From NCBI GenBank assembly GCA_003521145.1, contig DOTL01000081.1, positions 1 through 9,087 on the forward strand: a stretch of DNA of 9,087 nt, in the 5' to 3' direction. Shown piece by piece: positions 1 through 4,791 of this stretch (its first letter is position 1; every line of letters starts with the position of its first letter). Under the pieces are notes generated by a model that saw only the letters and a list, made by a program, of their open reading frames with translations, made no database searches and was not told where the DNA came from. Made by a program: the position numbers and the translations under genes. This DNA comes from Streptococcus sp. (GTDB lineage: Bacteria > Bacillota > Bacilli > Lactobacillales > Streptococcaceae).

Positions 1-5
1 AGTCA

Positions 6-31
6 AAACCACCCGTGAGAACGGGTGGTTT
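6..31. repeat. IS right-end hairpin
   Basis: A perfect 11-bp stem (6-16 with 21-31) closes a GAGA loop. It lies at the tnpA-distal end of the element, where IS200/IS605 transposases bind a subterminal hairpin. On the plus strand it is followed by TTTGCTCTT, so it may also act as a weak transcription terminator. Its first part recurs at 9067-9087. Confidence 0.8.
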
Positions 32-32
32 G

Positions 33-140
33 CTCTTCGGCTGAAAGCCTCTGCTACCGGCCGAGGACTAAAGGCCTACCAAATGGTTTCCCTTCAGCAC
101 CACCTTTGCTAGCTGACCCTTCTATCGGGTCTCTTTAAGA
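33..140 (-). other. Structured non-coding 3' region of the IS
   Basis: These 108 bases lie between the tnpA stop and the right-end hairpin and carry no convincing ORF. Read on the minus strand they fold locally in several places: GACCC/GGGTC (131-127 with 119-115), CTGAAGG with CCTTTAG enclosing an ACC/GGT hairpin, and TCGGC with GCCGA nearer the end. The region would be transcribed as the 3' part of the tnpA message. It could be a stable RNA or simply help fold the end for the transposase. Pairings were found by eye only. Confidence 0.4.
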
Positions 141-614
141 CTACTTTCTTTTATTCTTCTCACCTGTAAACGGATCATACTCCTCAAAAAGACTGAGCTG
201 TTCTGCTATCATGTCTTCTTGTAATTGATTACGAATATATTCTTCAATTCGCTTCTGATTTCGCCCAACCGTATCAACATAAAACCCTCGACACCAAAAT
301 TTGAGATTCCCATATTTATACTTTAAATTAGCGTGTCGGTCGAATATCATTAAGCTACTTTTACCCTTTAAATATCCCATAAATGAAGAAATACTTAGTT
401 TCGGTGGTATACTCACTAATATGTGAATATGATCTGGGCAAGCTTCTGCTTCATGTATTTCAACACCTTTTCTTTCACATAATAATTGTAAGATTTGACC
501 TATACTTGCTTTGTATTCCCCATAGATTATCTGACGTCTATATTTCGGAGCGAAAACAATATGATACTTACAATTCCATGTAGTATGTGCTAAACTATTA
601 TTATCCTGTCTCAT
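141..614 (-). CDS. tnpA: IS200-type HUH transposase TnpA
   Basis: A 157-residue single-domain Y1 transposase that cuts and rejoins single-stranded DNA at the IS ends. Visible family features: the N-terminal NCKYHIVFAPKYRR strand (14-26), the metal-binding HUH motif H62-I-H64 in DHIHILVS, the conserved FMGYLKGKSS region (78-87), and the C-terminal helix with the nucleophile Y126 in RIEEYIRNQ and the metal ligand Q130. These match H64, H66, Y127 and Q131 of the IS608 TnpA by motif. The length is normal and all catalytic residues are present, so the enzyme appears functional. The start is supported by AGGAGG (622-627, minus strand) 7 bases upstream of ATG. Expression is probably held down by the leader structure at 620-683. 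There is no tnpB partner, which places it in the IS200 rather than the IS605 group. Confidence 0.95.
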   Translation of the reverse strand: MRQDNNSLAHTTWNCKYHIVFAPKYRRQIIYGEYKASIGQILQLLCERKGVEIHEAEACPDHIHILVSIPPKLSISSFMGYLKGKSSLMIFDRHANLKYKYGNLKFWCRGFYVDTVGRNQKRIEEYIRNQLQEDMIAEQLSLFEEYDPFTGEKNKRK

Positions 615-619
615 CAGGG

Positions 620-683
620 GTCCTCCTTTTGTATATTAGTTAATGGTCGGGAAACCTTATCTAATATAAAACTTTAGGGGGAC
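620..683 (-). promoter_or_regulatory. tnpA leader fold that sequesters the ribosome binding site
   Basis: On the minus-strand transcript GTCCCCCT (683-676) can pair with AGGAGGAC (627-620), which contains the tnpA Shine-Dalgarno, at 7 of 8 positions. Inside it, TATATTAG (668-661) pairs perfectly with CTAATATA (639-632), and three further T-A pairs bridge the two stems across small bulges. About 18 pairs would therefore hide the ribosome binding site. Sequestration of the tnpA start region by a leader hairpin is known for enterobacterial IS200; its presence here is inferred from pairing alone. Confidence 0.6.
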
Positions 684-689
684 TTTTTT
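620..689 (+). terminator. Plus-strand intrinsic terminator inside the IS (antisense to the tnpA leader)
   Basis: The same inverted repeat read on the plus strand pairs GTCCTCCT (620-627) with AGGGGGAC (676-683) over all 8 positions, using one G-U pair where the minus strand has an A-C mismatch. The inner arms are TATATTAG (632-639) and CTAATATA (661-668). Six T residues follow immediately (684-689). That is the form of an intrinsic terminator for plus-strand RNA, which could end an antisense RNA to tnpA or block transcription entering from the tnpA side. No strong plus-strand promoter is visible inside tnpA. Confidence 0.5.
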
Positions 690-713
690 GATACATCGCT
701 AAAAGCTTTTCGG

Positions 714-736
714 AACCACTAGCACAGCTAGTGGTT
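714..736. repeat. IS left-end hairpin
   Basis: A perfect 10-bp stem (714-723 with 727-736) closes a 3-base loop. It sits upstream of tnpA at the opposite end of the element from the 6-31 hairpin, and both stems begin AACCAC. A hairpin in each end with similar sequence is what TnpA of this family binds. Confidence 0.75.
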
Positions 737-750
737 TTCGAGAGACAAGA

Positions 751-779
751 AAAAGTACTTACTTGAAGTAAGTACTTTT
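751..779 (-). terminator. guaB terminator, probably bidirectional
   Basis: A perfect 13-bp stem (751-763 with 767-779) with a 3-base loop lies 7 bases beyond the guaB stop. On the minus strand the stem ends in a run of five T followed by CTTGT. On the plus strand it is followed by ATATTTTTT, so it could also stop transcription from the IS side. The IS left end begins only about 10-15 bases further on, so the insertion left guaB and its terminator intact. Confidence 0.8.
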
Positions 780-786
780 ATATTTT

Positions 787-2268
787 TTAATGAGCTGAGT
801 AGTTAGGAGCCTCGTTTGTAATTTGAACATCGTGAGGGTGACTTTCAATAAGTCCTGCACCGGACATCTCAACAAACTGAGCTTTGTCATGTAAAGCCTG
901 GATATCTTCTGCACCTGTATAACCCATACCTGCACGGATACCGCCAATCAATTGTAATACGATATCAGCAGCAGAACCTTTGTAAGCTACACGGCCTTCA
1001 ATTCCTTCTGGAACAAGTTTATTCGCTTCATTAACTGCACCTTGGAAGTAACGATCGCTTGATCCCTTCTTCATCGCTGCAATTGATCCCATACCACGGT
1101 AAGATTTGTATTTACGACCTTGGAAAATCTCAGTTTCACCTGGTGCTTCATCAGTACCAGCAAACATAGAACCAAGCATTACAGCAGCACCACCTGCTGC
1201 GAGAGCTTTTACAATATCACCTGAGTATTTGATACCGCCATCAGCAATGATTGTTTTTCCGTATTCACGCGCAACACTAGCAGCATCGTAAATAGCAGTG
1301 ACTTGAGGAACACCCACACCCGCAACCACGCGTGTTGTACAAATAGAACCTGGTCCGATACCTACTTTAACGACATCGACACCTGCTTCATAAAGTGCAC
1401 GCGCACCTTCAGCTGTAGCAATATTTCCTGCAATCAAAGTACGGTCTGGGAAGTGAACACGAATTTCAGCAATTTTACGAAGAACACCTGCTGAGTGACC
1501 ATGTGCAGTATCAATGACAATAGCATCTGCACCTGCTTTAAAGAGAGCTTCTGCACGTTCAAAGGTATCAGAGGTAACTCCTACAGCACCTGCTACCAAA
1601 AGACGACCAAATTCATCCTTAGCTGCATTAGGGAACTCGATAACTTTTTCGATATCCTTAATAGTAATGAGCCCTGACAAACGACCTTCTTCATCAACTA
1701 GAGGTAGCTTTTCAATACGATGCTCATGAAGAATACTTTCAGCTGTATCAAGATTTGTTCCAACTGGAGCAGTGACCAATTTCTCAGAAGTCATATGTTC
1801 TGAAATTGGTGTATCGTAATTAGAGATAAAACGCATATCACGGTTTGTGATAATACCAACCAATTTACGATTTTCAAGTGTATCAACAATTGGAACCCCT
1901 GAAATACGGTAACGTTGCATCAACTCTTCAGCTTCAGCAACTTTATTTTCAGGCGTTAAGAAGAATGGATCAATGATGACACCATTTTCAGAGCGCTTTA
2001 CTTTTCGAACTTCTTCAGCTTGTTCCGCAATAGACATGTTTTTGTGAATGACACCCAAACCACCCGAACGAGCAATTGAGATAGCCATCTTACTATCTGT
2101 GACCGTATCCATGGCTGCAGTGATAATTGGGATATTTAATGTCAAATTTTTAGCTAATTTCGTCTTCAAGTTGACGTTGTTTGGTAGAACATGACTTTCC
2201 GCAGGAATAAGCAATACGTCATCAAAAGTGTAACCTTTTTTAAAGAATTTAGTGTCCCAATTTGACAT
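787..2268 (-). CDS. guaB: Inosine-5'-monophosphate dehydrogenase
   Basis: A cytoplasmic enzyme that oxidises IMP to XMP with NAD+, the first committed step of GMP synthesis. At 493 residues it has the usual bacterial length. The TIM barrel opens with GYTFDDVLLIPAES (12-25) and NIPIITAAMDTVTD (45-58). Two CBS domains, which usually bind adenine nucleotides, fill about 95-215 (LMQRYRISGVPIVD, HRIEKLPLVDEEG). The catalytic loop GIGPGSICTTR places the nucleophile at C310. ADGGI (342-346) belongs to the phosphate site, YRGMGSIAAM spans 390-399, and the flap has the R406-Y407 pair in GSSDRYFQ. The start is supported by AGAGGA (2277-2282, minus strand) 8 bases upstream. It follows trpS on the same strand but has its own promoter at 2335-2362 and a terminator behind it. 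No defect is seen. Confidence 0.98.
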   Translation of the reverse strand: MSNWDTKFFKKGYTFDDVLLIPAESHVLPNNVNLKTKLAKNLTLNIPIITAAMDTVTDSKMAISIARSGGLGVIHKNMSIAEQAEEVRKVKRSENGVIIDPFFLTPENKVAEAEELMQRYRISGVPIVDTLENRKLVGIITNRDMRFISNYDTPISEHMTSEKLVTAPVGTNLDTAESILHEHRIEKLPLVDEEGRLSGLITIKDIEKVIEFPNAAKDEFGRLLVAGAVGVTSDTFERAEALFKAGADAIVIDTAHGHSAGVLRKIAEIRVHFPDRTLIAGNIATAEGARALYEAGVDVVKVGIGPGSICTTRVVAGVGVPQVTAIYDAASVAREYGKTIIADGGIKYSGDIVKALAAGGAAVMLGSMFAGTDEAPGETEIFQGRKYKSYRGMGSIAAMKKGSSDRYFQGAVNEANKLVPEGIEGRVAYKGSAADIVLQLIGGIRAGMGYTGAEDIQALHDKAQFVEMSGAGLIESHPHDVQITNEAPNYSAH

Positions 2269-2276
2269 TATAATCG

Positions 2277-2312
2277 TCCTCTTTTCTCAAAGTTTTGAGG
2301 TACAGAAACCCC
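2277..2312 (-). promoter_or_regulatory. Competing short hairpins in the guaB leader
   Basis: The predicted 60-base guaB leader holds three small pairings that share bases: GGGGT (2312-2308) with ACCTC (2301-2297), CTCAAA (2299-2294) with TTTGAG (2291-2286), and CCTC (2300-2297) with GAGG of the Shine-Dalgarno (2281-2278). Because the CTC segment can join only one at a time, they could switch access to the ribosome binding site. Each stem is short and this may be chance; no known riboswitch motif is recognised. Confidence 0.22.
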
Positions 2313-2334
2313 AGTCTATTTTTTAATTGATAAT

Positions 2335-2362
2335 ATCATATCATGCTAAAATGATTTGTCAA
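2335..2362 (-). promoter_or_regulatory. guaB promoter
   Basis: On the minus strand a perfect -35 TTGACA (2362-2357) is followed after 16 bases by TATGAT (2340-2335), five of six matches to the -10 consensus. Transcription would begin near 2328 and give a leader of about 60 bases. This gives guaB its own start, independent of T-box-controlled transcription through trpS. Confidence 0.75.
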
Positions 2363-2378
2363 CAGATTTCGCATAAGA

Positions 2379-2407
2379 TTCTAAGAAAAACTTTTTATTT
2401 CTTAGAA
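2379..2407 (-). terminator. Hairpin overlapping the trpS stop codon, possible weak terminator
   Basis: On the minus strand TTCTAAGAAA (2407-2398) pairs perfectly with TTTCTTAGAA (2388-2379) around a 9-base loop. The upstream arm includes the trpS stop codon. No proper T tract follows (TCTTATGCG), so termination may be partial and some trpS transcripts may continue into guaB. It may instead only shield the 3' end of the message. Confidence 0.45.
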
Positions 2408-3424
2408 ATAATTAATTCCCATTGCTTCTTTTACTTCTGCCAATGTTTGTCCAGCAACTTCACGCGCTGCTTGACTACCTTTTTCAAGCATACGAAAAAC
2501 TTCTCCCATATCCTTGGCATATTCTAAACGGCGTTCACGAATTGGAGCTAACTCACGTTCTAGGATTTCTAGAAGATAACGTTTTGTCTTCACATCTCCT
2601 AAACCACCTCGTTGATAATGTTCTTTCATTTCAGCAATTGTAGTAGCATCCTCTTCGCGACCAAAGATATCAAGATAATGGAAAACCATATTACCTTCAA
2701 TTTGGCCTGGATCTTCCACACGAATATGGTTTGGATCCGTATACATGCTCATGACTTTTTTACGAACAGTGTCTTCATCATCTGAAAGGAAGATACCATT
2801 CCCCAGTGATTTAGACATCTTAGCATTACCGTCTAGACCTGGAAGGCGTCCTGCAGCTTCATTTTCGGGGTAGATTCCCTCTGGCTCAACCAAAATATCA
2901 CAATTATAAGTATGATTGAAGCTACGTGCAATTTCTCGTGTCTGCTCAATCATTGGCTTTTGGTCATTACCTACAGGAACATAATTTGCTTTAAAGGCCG
3001 TGATATCCGCTGCCTGAGAAATTGGATAAACTAGAAATCCTGTTGGAATAGATTCTCCGAAGCCTTTTTGAGCAATTTCCGTCTTCACCGTTGGGTTACG
3101 CTCTAAACGTCCCAATGAAACTAGGTTCATGTAATACATAGTCAACTCAGCCAACTCAGGAATCTGACTTTGAATGAAAATAGTTGACTTTGCTGGATCC
3201 AAACCTACAGAGAGATAATCTAAAGCAACATTCCCAATTGATTCTTTGATGATCTCTGACTCTTTTGCGTGATCCGTAAGAGCTTGCTGATCAGCCAAGA
3301 AGACAAACATGTTATAATTATCTTCGTTTTGTAAAAGGACACGATTTTTTAAACTACCAACATAGTGTCCCAGATGAAGTTTCCCTGTTGGACGGTCTCC
3401 CGTCAAAATAATAGGTTTCGTCAT
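2402..3424 (-). CDS. trpS: Tryptophanyl-tRNA synthetase
   Basis: A class I aminoacyl-tRNA synthetase of 340 residues that activates tryptophan with ATP and charges tRNA-Trp in the cytoplasm. The Rossmann fold begins PIILTGDRPTGKLHLGHYVG (4-23), with the HIGH motif as H17-L-G-H20. The KMSKS loop is intact at 202-206 (AKMSKSLGN), and GNDQKPMIEQTREIA (152-166) is the usual tryptophan-synthetase core segment. The GDRPTGKLHLGHY opening differs from the GIQPSG-type opening that I recall for the Bacillus enzyme; this form is normal in streptococci. The start is supported by AGAGG (3432-3436, minus strand) 7 bases upstream of ATG. A T-box leader with a UGG specifier independently confirms tryptophan as the substrate. 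guaB lies 133 bases downstream. Confidence 0.97.
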   Translation of the reverse strand: MTKPIILTGDRPTGKLHLGHYVGSLKNRVLLQNEDNYNMFVFLADQQALTDHAKESEIIKESIGNVALDYLSVGLDPAKSTIFIQSQIPELAELTMYYMNLVSLGRLERNPTVKTEIAQKGFGESIPTGFLVYPISQAADITAFKANYVPVGNDQKPMIEQTREIARSFNHTYNCDILVEPEGIYPENEAAGRLPGLDGNAKMSKSLGNGIFLSDDEDTVRKKVMSMYTDPNHIRVEDPGQIEGNMVFHYLDIFGREEDATTIAEMKEHYQRGGLGDVKTKRYLLEILERELAPIRERRLEYAKDMGEVFRMLEKGSQAAREVAGQTLAEVKEAMGINYF

Positions 3425-3443
3425 ATAATCACCTCTCTAATAC

Positions 3444-3475
3444 AAAAAAATCCCCACGCAAAAACATGCGTGAGG
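3444..3475 (-). terminator. T-box attenuator terminator of trpS
   Basis: On the minus strand CCTCACGCA (3475-3467) pairs with TGCGTGGGG (3460-3452) over 9 positions, with one G-U pair and a 6-base loop, and is followed by ATTTTTTT (3451-3444). It is the regulated terminator of the T-box. Its upstream arm, CCTCA, is the same segment the antiterminator uses, so the two folds exclude each other. Confidence 0.92.
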
Positions 3476-3701
3476 GCGTTAATCACTTTTGATACGCGGT
3501 ACCACCTCAGTTAATAACTCTTTCTTAAGCTATCATCTCAAACCTTCTCAACAAAGAAGTTGCACGATAAGGGGTGCCAAACCTAACGTTTATGTGTTCA
3601 CGTTAATTGTCAATTCTCTTCAGCCCATTCATTCCACCTTCATACTGGTTTTCAGCAACCACCAGCTCTCTATAAAAAAGGATAGAATTACTCTTCTGAT
3701 G
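3444..3701 (-). promoter_or_regulatory. Tryptophan-specific T-box riboswitch of trpS
   Basis: A T-box leader reads uncharged tRNA-Trp and lets transcription enter trpS when charging falls. The T-box sequence AGGTGGTACCGCG lies at 3507-3495 (minus strand). Its antiterminator forms from TGAGG with CCTCA and GCG with CGC around the usual TGGTACC bulge. Stem I is recognisable: the lower stem TCAG (3699-3696) pairs with CTGA (3623-3620), an AGTAA stretch (3692-3688) is on one side of the specifier loop, and UGG (3627-3625) is on the other. The apical stem is CTGGT (3665-3661) with ACCAG (3649-3645). A probable stem III lies around 3541-3562. The UGG specifier matches the downstream gene. The 258-base length is normal. 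Confidence 0.95.
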
Positions 3702-3707
3702 ACTATT

Positions 3708-3737
3708 ATTCTACATTGTTTTATCTATTTTTGTCAA
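3708..3737 (-). promoter_or_regulatory. trpS promoter
   Basis: On the minus strand a perfect -35 TTGACA (3737-3732) is followed after 18 bases by TAGAAT (3713-3708), giving a start near 3701, just ahead of the T-box lower stem. The parS-like site begins 13 bases upstream of the -35. Confidence 0.75.
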
Positions 3738-3749
3738 GATTGTGTTTAT

Positions 3750-3765
3750 AGTTTCACGTGAAACA
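3750..3765. other. parS: parS-like ParB binding site
   Basis: The 16-mer AGTTTCACGTGAAACA contains a perfect 14-bp palindrome, GTTTCACGTGAAAC (3751-3764). It differs only at its first base from TGTTTCACGTGAAACA, the Firmicutes parS consensus form. ParB (Spo0J) loads here, spreads along DNA and recruits condensin (SMC) near the origin. It is the only CACGTG I see in the window. The place is apt: streptococcal parS sites cluster near the origin, and guaB and trpS are origin-proximal in pneumococcus. It lies between the divergent trpS and yitT promoters. Confidence 0.85.
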
Positions 3766-3796
3766 CAACCTCAGATACAATCAAAATAGTCATTAC

Positions 3797-3825
3797 TTGA
3801 CGGAAACCTAAAAAGACTTGATAAT
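3797..3825 (+). promoter_or_regulatory. Promoter of the YitT-family gene
   Basis: TTGACG (3797-3802) and GATAAT (3820-3825) are separated by 17 bases, each matching consensus at five of six positions. The start would be near 3832, giving a leader of about 20 bases that includes the AGGAG ribosome binding site at 3841-3845. The promoter begins about 31 bases downstream of the parS-like site. Confidence 0.7.
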
Positions 3826-3852
3826 AAGAATATCATTTTTAGGAGATATTAC

Positions 3853-4725
3853 ATGAAACGTCGAATAATAGATATACTTTTAGTTACAATCGGTTCTTTT
3901 ATAGCTGCGGTTGGCTATAACTCACTTTTAGTTAAGAATAATATTGCTTCAGGTGGTGTCGGAGGGCTAGCCATTAGTTTAAACGCCCTTTTTGGTTGGA
4001 ATAATGCTAACTTCGTCTTAGCAACAACCGTCCCTTTGTTAATTTTATGTTGGTGCTTTCTTGGCCGCGAAGTTCTCCTAAAAACCTTCTATGGGTCTCT
4101 TGTCTTCCCAACTTTTATTAAATTAACTGAGGGCTTACCTACACTCACCAAACAACCTTTGTTGGCTGCTATTTTTGGTGGGATTGTATTAGGGCTAGGA
4201 CTAGGAATAGTCTTTTATGGAAATTCCTCAACTGGAGGAACTGGAATTATCACACAAATTCTCAACAAATATACGGCACTCCCACTAGGAATGGTACTAC
4301 TTATTGTCGATGGAATCATTGTCGCAATCAGTGCTATTGCCTTTCCTCCTGATACTGTTATGTATTCCATTCTCTCACTTGGAGTTGTTTCTCTTACAAT
4401 TGATAAAATGATGGTCGGACTCAATTCATCACGAAATCTTCTAATCATTTCGCAAAATAGTGAACAAATCCTAAACTACATCACTAGGGTCGCTGATCGA
4501 GGAGCAACAAAAATCCCAGTTCTTGGTGGACATACCGGACATGCACAAAATATGATTATGACTACCTTGTCATCTCATGAGGTTCCAAAAGTCCAAGAAG
4601 AAATCCAAAAATTAGATGAAACTGCCTTTATCGTCATTGTTCCTGCTTCTACAGTTATGGGACGTGGATTTAGCCTCCAAAAAGATTACCAAAGAGTTCC
4701 AAATGACTTTATTAATCCCTTGTAA
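3853..4725 (+). CDS. YitT-family (DUF161/DUF2179) integral membrane protein
   Basis: A 290-residue membrane protein of a widespread family with no firmly established function. Hydrophobic segments lie at about 7-25, 33-48, 54-70, 104-122, 145-165 and 167-185. Two glycine-rich motifs typical of the family are ASGGVGGLA (32-40), after the first segment, and SSTGGTGII (125-133), after the fourth. From about 195 on it is soluble (NLLIISQNSEQI to FIVIVPASTVMGRGF), matching the DUF2179 domain expected at this place and probably cytoplasmic. Length and architecture are normal for the family. AGGAG (3841-3845) 7 bases before ATG supports the start. It has its own promoter divergent from trpS, and no terminator is visible before the ABC-F gene, so read-through is likely. 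Bacillus has several paralogues, so I give no gene symbol. Confidence 0.9.
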   Translation: MKRRIIDILLVTIGSFIAAVGYNSLLVKNNIASGGVGGLAISLNALFGWNNANFVLATTVPLLILCWCFLGREVLLKTFYGSLVFPTFIKLTEGLPTLTKQPLLAAIFGGIVLGLGLGIVFYGNSSTGGTGIITQILNKYTALPLGMVLLIVDGIIVAISAIAFPPDTVMYSILSLGVVSLTIDKMMVGLNSSRNLLIISQNSEQILNYITRVADRGATKIPVLGGHTGHAQNMIMTTLSSHEVPKVQEEIQKLDETAFIVIVPASTVMGRGFSLQKDYQRVPNDFINPL

Positions 4726-4731
4726 AATCAA

Positions 4732-4760
4732 TTGAAATAAAGTCTAATTTCTCGTAAAAT
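4732..4760 (+). promoter_or_regulatory. Promoter of the ABC-F gene
   Basis: TTGAAA (4732-4737) and TAAAAT (4755-4760) are spaced by 17 bases, with five of six consensus matches each. The start near 4767 leaves a leader of about 25 bases with AAGGA (4781-4785) 6 bases before ATG. The promoter begins 6 bases after the yitT stop. Confidence 0.65.
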
Positions 4761-4791
4761 AGTAGTTAAGAATAAAAATAAAGGATATTAT

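Larger units (their letters stand above)
1..745 (-). mobile_element. IS200-type insertion sequence (IS200/IS605 family), apparently complete
   Basis: A single-gene element of about 0.74 kb, close to the roughly 700 bp usual for IS200. It has a HUH transposase on the minus strand, a perfect hairpin near each end (6-31 and 714-736), no terminal inverted repeats and no tnpB. That is the architecture of IS200-group elements, which move as single-stranded circles and recognise end hairpins. Exact ends are not fixed: the family makes no target duplication and the cleavage tetranucleotides cannot be read without an empty site. The upstream end is placed just outside the 714-736 hairpin, next to the guaB terminator. 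The downstream end is at or before position 1, so a few bases may be missing. Confidence 0.88.

Noticed and set aside
33..140. TnpB guide RNA (omega RNA) at the IS right end
   Set aside because: There is no tnpB in or beside the element, so a guide function cannot be supported; kept only as a structured region.
560..565. TATGAT as the -10 of an antisense promoter inside tnpA
   Set aside because: No acceptable -35 lies 16-18 bases upstream, so it is not strong enough to annotate.
383..583. Plus-strand ORF of 66 codons inside tnpA
   Set aside because: It is antisense to an intact catalytic gene, has no ribosome binding site and resembles no known protein; it is a frame shadow.
759..1729. Several short ORFs on both strands overlapping guaB
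   Set aside because: guaB is full length with all catalytic residues; the short frames lack ribosome binding sites and have compositions expected of shadow frames.
2269..2328. Purine riboswitch upstream of guaB
   Set aside because: A GGGTTTCTGTACC stretch recalls part of the purine aptamer, but the leader is only about 60 bases and the flanking P1 helix and conserved core are missing.
3489..3761. Plus-strand ORF of 90 codons across the trpS leader
   Set aside because: The bases are fully explained by the T-box, promoter and parS-like site on the other strand; no ribosome binding site and no protein-like pattern.
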